A DNA stretch of 64,000 bases from Brucella haematophila. GTDB lineage: Bacteria; Pseudomonadota; Alphaproteobacteria; Rhizobiales; Rhizobiaceae. This document shows, one piece after another, positions 59,301 through 64,000 of this stretch; the first letter of the stretch is position 1, and every line of letters starts with the position of its first letter. Under the pieces are notes generated by a model. The model was not told the origin of the DNA, searched no databases, and saw nothing but the letters and a program-made list of their open reading frames with translations. Made by a program: the position numbers and the translations under genes. The stretch spans positions 434,001-498,000 of the forward strand of contig NZ_VCPE01000002.1 in the NCBI RefSeq assembly GCF_005938105.1, in the 5' to 3' direction.

Positions 59301-59389
59301 ACGGTGAGGGCACGCTCAACACTTCGCTCACGCACTTTGCAGATAGCTATGCCGTCAAAGGCAATGTGGGCTTCCGGGTGAACTGGTAA
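53348..59389 (+). CDS. Giant autotransporter with glycine-rich and beta-strand-repeat passenger
   Basis: A 2013-residue type V secretion protein. An extended signal peptide (cleavage likely after AFA, residue 51) is followed by a glycine-rich region (about residues 52-510) with recurring ITGGxGGxGG motifs, then a beta-helix passenger with at least seven autotransporter-associated beta-strand repeats (GG-L-x-K-x-G-x-G-x-L-x-L-x-G-x-N-x-Y-x-G type, near residues 654, 746, 820, 895, 1285, 1361 and 1458). A proline-rich linker precedes the C-terminal barrel (from RAIWARIEG at residue 1732), ending in FRVNW with a terminal aromatic residue. It should be a surface adhesin or biofilm protein. No protease site or sortase motif is seen. 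Its left neighbour is divergent. Confidence 0.93.
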   Translation: MILLLRTRRSTGVTFSAIFHRKKRNLRAGVALPVSLFWGALFALPTVPAFAQTVGGDGGTLYNYPDTIGQGGGPGEDGVPGHVPAVQSFPGLGGGGGGAGGGKGAVGVVGDPQGVTSAIGGNGGDGGDHGYVVSTVIPGGYTNTQSWSGTSGTRGQDGTDSQVVGKSAGGGGGGGAGGYGLVISKGQPVTNQAALNGGDGGDGGDGGVDTNPTATSYVFSGAAGSGGGGGIGLWMDDDNVSVINASTITGGAGGKGGDTKAHSYAVGTTGNGGAGGAGIYGAEDDGSGNDVARPGSTVVNQAAGVITGGKGGAGGNTDTAQLVSGLWLADIIGANGGAGGAGIYGVFSVDNQGGVITGGDGANGGVGSQDTGVQNGQTREAAGGDGGAGVFLVLHDDGSVATVDNAGAITGGNGGNGGDAKTTGAIAKDQSVGGHGGAGIQGDTGGTITNTGSIHGGNGGNGGHTAATGENDGDGGAAGDGISGTNLTVINSGMIAPGIAGSAGSGQKGVGGYAIRMEGGQSTLELHAGSDIQGNVFADELVDADTGTSTDSNIFILGGATSSKFDKTLSMGRDGTAQYEGFSTFIKNGASTWTLENTYNLNWQIRGGVLEIDDQGALGSGVTIDTGDGASKGFLSYNQNGTTPTTFGGTIIGDGGLRKEGTGELVLTGNNSYSGGTELNGGVISVDDDTRLGNQTGVLNFNGGTLKIMGTSMTSTDHAITWGNNGGGFDIDSVDNTFTITTDLAGSGSLIKDGAGTLAMTGLDSYAGIVAIKGGVLQIGDGQTSGTLGTGASVAITSGTLAFNRSDDVLVISQVISGNGGLVQAGAGTTTLVGDNSYLGDTDIQAGTLQLGQNGTTGALDPRSTIHISANAKLVISRSDIASPFSFDNLINGDGQVVINGDGRVTLTNTGSSYTGGTKLDDGTLIIGSDMVLGSGDLTLNGGTLRVESPFTMNRAINVLAPNGRVNMLDTAQNLTFSGTLTGSNASSFTKIGAGDLWFDQAATATGFTGTANVDEGAMRVSSTFGGKVNVNSGGVLGGTGTVGDTHISAGGTLAGLYGTTLKIEGGLTVDRDSAVQVNIGTLPFSTGMFNVTGNLTLKGKLDVTTSGVAAPGIYRIFDYDSSKTNDYADFTLGTVDDVAVSSDDWNIEKTNPGQINLVNMQGMTFVIWDGQNMVDSNQVHGGDGTWNAADTNWKDYGSQSINGKWTDGSVAVFTTTPGTVNIDNHAAGVNASGLVFETNGYKITGDPITLVQGENATAPFIQVGVNNRADDIPTATIGTVLHGANGLTKTGNGTLILTKNADYSGSTIVSAGTLQLGDGGTLGAVSTNIELKDDVFGHGTLVFDRSDNSNVFNHQITGGGDVIQRGTGITILSGNNSFTGGLTIEHGIVQAGIADTAFSAGRVRIEKDGTLDLQTFNETIGGLVGSDDGNGKIALGGGTLTLNQDFSDRFSGDISGTGGLWKNGTGTLTLSGQNEYSGLTTVNVGSLVQGAQGAFSDASAYTVVNGATLDLGGFETKMQSLKNGGTVNFGGAGGIHLNIAGDYAGNGGTLVMNTELGDDNSNTDRMSVAGNTSGNTTVVVKNRGGLGAQTVNGIELIDVSGSSDGTFNLQGDYTTKDGQQAILTSSAYAYTLQKGSASGSNDGDWYLVSQNTRSTPDGPSPDCDDPNGCSNNPDTPSRFSPAAPVYTSYAASMQALNQLPTLQQRRGDRYFAKKTSALRGSSSDAGETDDRAIWARIEGAHNRLEPNTTAGRVQQDVNTVIMQAGVDGQFYEDENGRLIAGITGQYGNGRAKTSSEFDDSLGGGQLNTQGWGLGGTITWYGNDGFYVDGQAQATWYKTDLSFGGGNKGLSNDNNGFGYALSMESGKRFDLDEHWSLTPQAQLMFSSVDFDTFSDSYGATVSNRDGNSLNGRLGLAANYADSWQGADGRAVNANVYGIANLYQEFLGGTSINYGGTRMKADQDRTWAGVGFGGTYAWSDDKYSIYGEGTLNTSLTHFADSYAVKGNVGFRVNW

Positions 59390-59727
59390 AATCGCTGCGG
59401 ATCTGGGAAGGGCCCGTTATCGGGTTCTTCCCACCGCAGTAGTTTGATACTGATATGAGTAGTGATCTCTGTTTTTGGGCATCATGTGAGTGCCAACTGG
59501 ATGGGCACGGCGGATGCTGTCAAATATCAGCGGTCTGTAGAGCTTGAGACAAACTTTACTCAAGAGCATTCCCGGCAAAAATCGGGAGTGCCTCGGCAGA
59601 GAAAATAGCCGATGGTCTGATGTAGTCCGTCGACGATCGAGCGAACGGACTGGAAGCGAACAAAAATCGCCGATCTGATCCCATCAGGTCGGCGATTTCC
59701 TTTCTTGGGTAAAATTTCCGGTAGAAA
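59390..59727. other. Non-coding right border of the island
   Basis: 338 bases without a gene. It has a weak hairpin just after the autotransporter (about 59404-59432), a repeat-like GAGCATTCCCGGCAAAAATCGGGAGTGC (59566-59593), and the terminator of the opposite operon at 59663-59698. No tRNA or integrase marks the border. Confidence 0.55.
59663..59698 (-). terminator. Terminator of the CNB-cenR operon
   Basis: On the minus strand AAATCGCCGA...TCGGCGATTT form a long stem with one mismatch and a GGG loop, followed by TTTTG. Lies 30 bases after the stop of the cyclic-nucleotide-binding gene. Confidence 0.8.
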
Positions 59728-60189
59728 TCAGTCGCCATTGCCGAGACGAGGCGCGACCTTCTCAATCTCACCGATCAGGTCCAGCAAGTTACGGCTGATA
59801 TGTCCATGCAGGGAGGCTGCCACTTCGGGATATTCTTCCAGAATGCGCCGGAAGATCGAGCGGCTGATGCGGATCACTTCGGTTTCCGCTTCGGCGACTG
59901 CGCCGGTAAGGCGTGATGTCTGGGCGATGAGAGCCATCTCACCAAGCATCGCACCGGGGCCGACAGGGCGGATCGATATCCGCCCCTCATCAGCATCGTG
60001 AAACAGGGTAATGTTGCCGGAAACGACGATATAGGCGCAGTCAGCGCTCTGGCCTTCACGGAAAAGCTCGCGGCCCGCGCGTAGCACAAGCCGCTCGGCG
60101 CCGAAGGCAAGAAGGCGCAACTGTTCGGGTGTGAATGACTCGAACAGGCCCACCGTGCCGAGAATGCGAATATCGTCGTCTAGCGCCAT
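59728..60189 (-). CDS. Cyclic nucleotide-binding domain protein
   Basis: A 153-residue protein consisting of a single cNMP-binding domain without a DNA-binding HTH. The phosphate-binding cassette is GAMLGEMALIAQTSRLTGAV, with the conserved GE and R that contact the cyclic phosphate and ribose. A helical C-terminal tail (RNLLDLIGEIEKVAPRLG) follows. It resembles the protein annotated in Brucella as a cAMP-dependent kinase regulatory subunit-like protein, encoded with the OtpR response regulator; here the genes are 34 bases apart in the same order. It likely modulates the response regulator pathway; the mechanism is unknown. Confidence 0.88.
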   Translation of the reverse strand: MALDDDIRILGTVGLFESFTPEQLRLLAFGAERLVLRAGRELFREGQSADCAYIVVSGNITLFHDADEGRISIRPVGPGAMLGEMALIAQTSRLTGAVAEAETEVIRISRSIFRRILEEYPEVAASLHGHISRNLLDLIGEIEKVAPRLGNGD

Positions 60190-60223
60190 AGATTGTCAAT
60201 ACACCTGCATCGGGCGCTGTCCA

Positions 60224-60907
60224 TCACGGGACAAGCTTGTATCCCCCGCTTTCTGTGACGAGAAGCGTGGCATTGGACGGGTCTTTCTCGATTTTCTGGC
60301 GCAGGCGATAGACGTGGGTTTCGAGCGTATGGGTGGTCACGCCCGAATTATAGCCCCAGACCTCTTCCAGCAGCACATCGCGACCGATGACCTTGTCGCC
60401 AGCGCGATAAAGATACTTGATGATCGCCGCTTCCTTTTCGGTCAGGCGAATCTTTGCACCCTTCTCGTCGATGAGCAGTTTCTGCCCCGGCTTGAACGTG
60501 TAGGCGCCGACCGTGAAGGTCGCGTCTTCGCTTTGCTCATGCTGGCGTAACTGCGCGCGGATACGCGCAAGCAGAACGGCAAATTTGAACGGCTTGGTGA
60601 CATAGTCATTCGCGCCGGATTCAAGACCGAGAATCGTGTCCGATTCAGTGTCATGTCCGGTCAACATAATGATCGGGGACTTGAAGCCGCCTTTGCGCAG
60701 AAGCTTGACAGCCTCGCGGCCATCCATATCCGGCAGACCCACATCCATGATCAGAAGATCGACGATGCCGTTGCGCGCAGTCTGAATGCCCTTGGTGGCA
60801 TTGTCTTCTTGCAGGATCTGGAATTCTTCACACAGCTCAAGCTGCTCGACGAGGATGGAGCGGAGATCTTCGTCGTCATCCACAATCAGAATTGTACGGC
60901 CTGTCAT
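60224..60907 (-). CDS. cenR: OmpR-family response regulator (CenR/OtpR type)
   Basis: A 227-residue response regulator with an N-terminal receiver domain (phosphorylatable D55 in LLIMDVGLPDMDG; acidic pocket IVDDDED; YVTKPFKFAVL with the conserved lysine) and a C-terminal winged-helix DNA-binding domain (RLTEKEAAIIKYLYRAG ... THTLETHVYRLRQKIE). The sequence and the neighbouring cyclic-nucleotide-binding gene match the Brucella OtpR/CenR pair, linked with envelope and stress responses. Both gene names refer to the same group; cenR is used by homology. No sensor kinase is adjacent. It is divergent from the L,D-transpeptidase gene, a possible target. Confidence 0.88.
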   Translation of the reverse strand: MTGRTILIVDDDEDLRSILVEQLELCEEFQILQEDNATKGIQTARNGIVDLLIMDVGLPDMDGREAVKLLRKGGFKSPIIMLTGHDTESDTILGLESGANDYVTKPFKFAVLLARIRAQLRQHEQSEDATFTVGAYTFKPGQKLLIDEKGAKIRLTEKEAAIIKYLYRAGDKVIGRDVLLEEVWGYNSGVTTHTLETHVYRLRQKIEKDPSNATLLVTESGGYKLVP

Positions 60908-61067
60908 GCCTGTCCTCGTTACTCTTTGATTTAAATATGGCTCTTCGTGTTTTATGACACTTAATGGCCAGAAGTTGAAGCGGCGAAACGCGAATCATGT
61001 TTTCACCAGCTTCAGGGGGCGGATTGTAAACATGTTTTGCCCGAAAACTAAAAATGGAGACGGGGGC

Positions 61068-61613
61068 GTGACCAGATATCAAGGAAGCCGTGGGGTCGGC
61101 ATCATCAATGTGCGGGCCAAGCCGGGCCACAAGACTCGCGGACTGCTTACTGCTGGCAATCTGGTGCTGGAATGCGCGCTTGGCAAGGGGGGCATCAGCG
61201 CTTTCAAGCGCGAGGGCGACGGCGCAACGCCTTTGACCGCCATGCGTCTGCTGTACGGATATCGCCGTGGCGATAAGGGATCTCTACCGACAACGCAGCT
61301 GCCGTTGCGCAGAATCCGCCGTCTGGACGGCTGGTGTGACGCGCCGGGCGACCGCAATTATAACCGGCCGGTGCCGCTGCCTTACAAGGCCAGTCACGAA
61401 GATATGTGGCGCAAGGACGATCTCTACGATGTCTGTATCGTGATGGACTGGAATATCCTGCCGCGCCGCCGAGGCTGCGGCAGCGCCATTTTCTTTCACC
61501 TTGCATGGCCGGGCTATACGCCGACCGAGGGCTGCATCGCATTGAAGCGCGCCGACATGGCGCGTCTCTTGCCGCATCTATCAGACCGGACGGTTGTTCG
61601 CGTCCTGCGATAG
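61068..61613 (+). CDS. L,D-transpeptidase family (YkuD) protein
   Basis: A 181-residue YkuD-domain protein. The catalytic signature is H144 in FFHLAWPGY and C156 in TEGCIALKRADM. L,D-transpeptidases cross-link peptidoglycan 3-3 or attach proteins to it. I chose the GTG at 61068 because GGAGACGGGGG precedes it and the protein then begins VTRYQGSRGVGIINV; ATG at 61032 is an alternative. No signal peptide is visible from either, which is odd for a periplasmic enzyme. It is divergent from cenR, suggesting a shared regulatory region. Confidence 0.85.
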   Translation: MTRYQGSRGVGIINVRAKPGHKTRGLLTAGNLVLECALGKGGISAFKREGDGATPLTAMRLLYGYRRGDKGSLPTTQLPLRRIRRLDGWCDAPGDRNYNRPVPLPYKASHEDMWRKDDLYDVCIVMDWNILPRRRGCGSAIFFHLAWPGYTPTEGCIALKRADMARLLPHLSDRTVVRVLR

Positions 61614-61623
61614 TTTTGATTTG

Positions 61624-63111
61624 TCAGTGTGCGGCGGCGGGAACGACTTTCACTTCGTTGCCCTGCACATCATAGAGCTTTCCGCCGAGGAAATAGTCGC
61701 CATCGTGCAGTTCGGCGATGTGGTGATGGCGAATGATGCGCTCGGTTCCTTCCGAGAACACAGACATTTGATCGGTATTGCCGGTCTTGAATTCGTTGAA
61801 CATCAGGTTCAGCACAATGGCCATCAGTGCAGCCGAGCTGATGCCGGAATGGAAGATGGTTTCAAACCAGGCCGGAAACTGGTGATAGAATTGCGGCGCG
61901 GCAATCGGGATCATGCCGAAACCGATGGAGGTCGCCACGATGATCAGATTGACATTGTTCTGATAATCGACCTTCGACAGCGTGCGAATGCCGCTGGCCG
62001 CAACTGTGCCGAAAAGCACGATGCCCGCACCGCCCAGAACCGCTGGCGGAACGCAGGCAATCACGCGTCCCATCACCGGCAGCAGGCCAAGTGTCACGAG
62101 GATGAGACCGCCGGTCGCGACGACAAAGCGGCTTTTCACGCCTGTGACCGCCACAAGCCCGACATTCTGCGCAAAAGCGCTCTGTGTGAACGAGCCGACC
62201 ACAGGGGCAAGAATGCTCGATGCCATGTCGGCACGCAGGCCGTTGCCGAGCCGGCGGGAATCGACCTTGGTACCGATGATTTCACCGACAGCGAGAATGT
62301 CCGCCGAGGTTTCAACCAGAGTCACCAGAATGACGATAAACATGGAAATGGTCGCGGCGATGCTGAACACCGGCATGCCGAAATGAAAGATTTCCGGGAA
62401 AGCCATGATCGGGCCTTCGCTGACCCTCGAAAAATCCGTCATGCCAAGCGCCCAGGCGATCAGCGTGCCACACACCATCGCAAGCAGGATGGATAGGCGG
62501 GAAATTGTGGCGCTGCCGATTTTGCTCAAGACAAGTACGAGCGCCAGCGTCAATCCAGCGAGGCCGATATTGGACATGCTGCCGAAGTCGGGCGCATTGC
62601 TGTTACCGCCCATCGCCCAGCGGGCGGCAACAGGCATCAGCGTCAGGCCGATGGTTGTGATGACGATGCCCGTCACGAGCGGTGGAAAGAAGCGCGTGAT
62701 GCGTGAGAAAATCGGCGTTATCAGAAAGCCGATAAAAGCCGCTGCCATGACGGAGCCGAGGACGACTTGCAACCCCGCTTCACCGCTGCCACTGGATGTG
62801 ACGATGGCCACCATCGTGGCGACGCCCGCAAAGGACACGCCCTGCACGAGCGGCAACTGGCATCCGAAAAAGGGAATGCCGATGGTTTGCAGTACGGTGG
62901 CGACACCGCCTGCAAAGAGCGAAGCCGTGATGAGAAGCCCAACTTCACTGGGGCTCAGTCCTGCGGCCTGACCGATAATCAGTGGAACCGCGACAATGCC
63001 GCCATACATGGTCAGCACATGCTGAAAACCATAGGCAATGTTGGCAGCAACCGACAGTTTTTCATCTTCGGGGCGCGAAACTGCATCCGCCCCGGACAGG
63101 TGCGTATTCAA
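61624..63111 (-). CDS. NCS2 family purine permease (xanthine/uracil type)
   Basis: A 495-residue transporter with about fourteen hydrophobic helices of the nucleobase-ascorbate (NCS2) family. QHVLTMYGGIVAVPLIIG near the N-terminus, GCQLPLVQGVSFAGVATM, FTQSAFAQNVGLVAVTGVKSRFV (with the conserved QN and NVG) and GGAGIVLFGTVAASGIRTL are family signatures. The QNVGL motif fits the xanthine/uric acid branch, but the substrate is not certain. It lies between an L,D-transpeptidase gene and a PLP-dependent gene and is separated from both by short gaps. A second nucleobase permease is at 25516. Confidence 0.92.
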   Translation of the reverse strand: MNTHLSGADAVSRPEDEKLSVAANIAYGFQHVLTMYGGIVAVPLIIGQAAGLSPSEVGLLITASLFAGGVATVLQTIGIPFFGCQLPLVQGVSFAGVATMVAIVTSSGSGEAGLQVVLGSVMAAAFIGFLITPIFSRITRFFPPLVTGIVITTIGLTLMPVAARWAMGGNSNAPDFGSMSNIGLAGLTLALVLVLSKIGSATISRLSILLAMVCGTLIAWALGMTDFSRVSEGPIMAFPEIFHFGMPVFSIAATISMFIVILVTLVETSADILAVGEIIGTKVDSRRLGNGLRADMASSILAPVVGSFTQSAFAQNVGLVAVTGVKSRFVVATGGLILVTLGLLPVMGRVIACVPPAVLGGAGIVLFGTVAASGIRTLSKVDYQNNVNLIIVATSIGFGMIPIAAPQFYHQFPAWFETIFHSGISSAALMAIVLNLMFNEFKTGNTDQMSVFSEGTERIIRHHHIAELHDGDYFLGGKLYDVQGNEVKVVPAAAH

Positions 63112-63325
63112 TGCTACTCCCTCCCGGCAGACGGGTTTAGACCAGTCTGCCCTCTCCGTTCTCCCTGCGCAATCGCGTTGTGGCTGTCCGAGTTATGCCG
63201 CACACGAAAATACGCAATGTCTCCTCCAAGACAGTCGCAAGAGTATAACGACAGTCGTCCGCATGACTGTGCGTCTTTTGCTTGAAATTGTTTTCGACGC
63301 GGAGAGGCTAATGTTGTGGGTGGAT

Positions 63326-64000
63326 TTAGTGCCCGGTTGTTTTCATCGCTTCTTGCAGAACCGTGAAAACAGCGGGGTCAGTTGATTGCGCCACATTGAA
63401 GCGCAGATAGGAACTTGCGGTCCGTGACGGGCTGAACACATCACCCGGCGCCAGAACGACACCCTTGTCGAGAGCGTGTCTGGCAATGATGCCGGAGTCC
63501 ATTCCATCCGGCAGGCGCGCCCAGAGAAACATGCCGCCTTGTGGTTCGTTCCAGAGTTCAAGTCCTGCGGCCTTCAGGCGTTTGGCGGTCAGCGTCATGG
63601 CGTCGGCCAGCTTGGCGCGCATACCTTCGATGTGACGGCGATAGGTGCCGTCAGTCAGAAGCGCATGGACGACTTGTGCTGAAATCGAATTGCCGCCGAA
63701 GGTGGTGGCCAGCTTCAAATCAGTGAGGCCGTCGATCCAGTCGCTGCGCCCGGCAATGTAGCCGACGCGGGCCGCAGCCGAGAGGGTCTTGGAGAAGCTG
63801 CCAATGTGCAGCACACGCTCGAACCCGTCGAGTTCCGCCAGCAGCGGCGCTGGTGAGGGATGAAAATCGCCGAAGATATTATCCTCGACGAGAATGATGC
63901 CATGGGCTTCCGCGAGTTTCAAAAGGCGATGCGCGGTTGCGGGCGACATGACGCCGCCGGTCGGGTTTTGCAGCCCTGCATTGGAAATATAGAGTTTCGG
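63326..64000 (-). CDS. PLP-dependent aminotransferase-like protein, probably MocR-type regulator (C-terminal part)
   Basis: The frame is open to the right edge, so only the C-terminal 224 residues are seen. NPTGG (visible residues 12-16), VEDNIFGDF with the PLP-contacting aspartate (D40), and SFSKTLSAAARVGYIAG with the PLP lysine (K71) define a fold-type I aminotransferase. The PSPAPL and SFSKTL pattern and the ending are like the effector domain of GntR/MocR regulators, but the N-terminal HTH is outside the window, so a plain aminotransferase is possible. It is upstream of the NCS2 permease on the same strand, with 214 bases between. Confidence 0.85.
   Translation of the reverse strand, partial: PKLYISNAGLQNPTGGVMSPATAHRLLKLAEAHGIILVEDNIFGDFHPSPAPLLAELDGFERVLHIGSFSKTLSAAARVGYIAGRSDWIDGLTDLKLATTFGGNSISAQVVHALLTDGTYRRHIEGMRAKLADAMTLTAKRLKAAGLELWNEPQGGMFLWARLPDGMDSGIIARHALDKGVVLAPGDVFSPSRTASSYLRFNVAQSTDPAVFTVLQEAMKTTGH

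Overview
The window is a chromosome segment from an alphaproteobacterium of the Brucellaceae, most likely an Ochrobactrum-type Brucella. The main evidence is a lipoprotein that reads as Brucella Omp19, the gene order mdh-sucC-sucD-sucA-sucB with lpd downstream, an OtpR/CenR-type response regulator paired with a cyclic-nucleotide-binding protein, and short extragenic palindromes of a kind common in this group. Most of the sequence is compact, moderately GC-rich housekeeping DNA. Species assignment is inference; no rRNA or tRNA gene was seen.

Region by region: 1-1080 is the C-terminal part of a heavy-metal P-type ATPase. 1147-7006 (minus) holds a secreted protein, gloB, ispZ/yciB, ftsY, mtaB and dapF, the last four tightly packed. 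7481-9311 (plus) holds omp19 and zapE. 9870-21014 (plus) is the TCA block: mdh, sucC, sucD, sucA, sucB, then three small genes (MAPEG, LysE-type exporter, periplasmic protein) and lpdA. 21217-23609 (minus) has a small membrane protein, a TraB/GumN protein and xerC. 23819-25481 (plus) is rimM-trmD-DUF4260. A minus-strand NCS1 permease separates these from rplS and leuC. Then follow a GGDEF diguanylate cyclase, a small periplasmic protein, a GNAT protein, sdhCDAB, a VOC protein, an OsmC protein, a UbiH-type hydroxylase, tesB, amtB behind a sigma-54 type promoter, ftsK behind a CtrA-type box, lolA, an exonuclease III and an ABC-F ATPase.

47.2-59.4 kb is an accessory island with lower GC and two very AT-rich intergenic stretches. 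It holds a LuxR-family solo regulator that keeps the AHL-binding residues but has no luxI neighbour, two large beta-rich, Ig-like proteins without signal peptides (924 and 398 aa) that appear to share a C-terminal module, and a 2013-residue autotransporter with a glycine-rich amino-terminal region, several autotransporter beta-strand repeats and a C-terminal barrel. I regard this as the most interesting part of the window: a possible cell-density-responsive surface or extracellular protein system.

59.7-64.0 kb returns to backbone: a cyclic-nucleotide-binding protein and CenR/OtpR response regulator operon (minus), an L,D-transpeptidase (plus), an NCS2 purine permease (minus) and the C-terminal part of a PLP-dependent aminotransferase-like (probably MocR-type) protein that runs off the right edge.

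Together the backbone supplies nearly the whole oxidative half of the TCA cycle from 2-oxoglutarate to oxaloacetate except fumarase (suc, lpd, sdh, mdh), plus ammonium uptake, translation and ribosome maturation, protein targeting, division and chromosome segregation (ftsK, xerC, zapE, ftsY), and envelope maintenance (lolA, omp19, L,D-transpeptidase, cenR).
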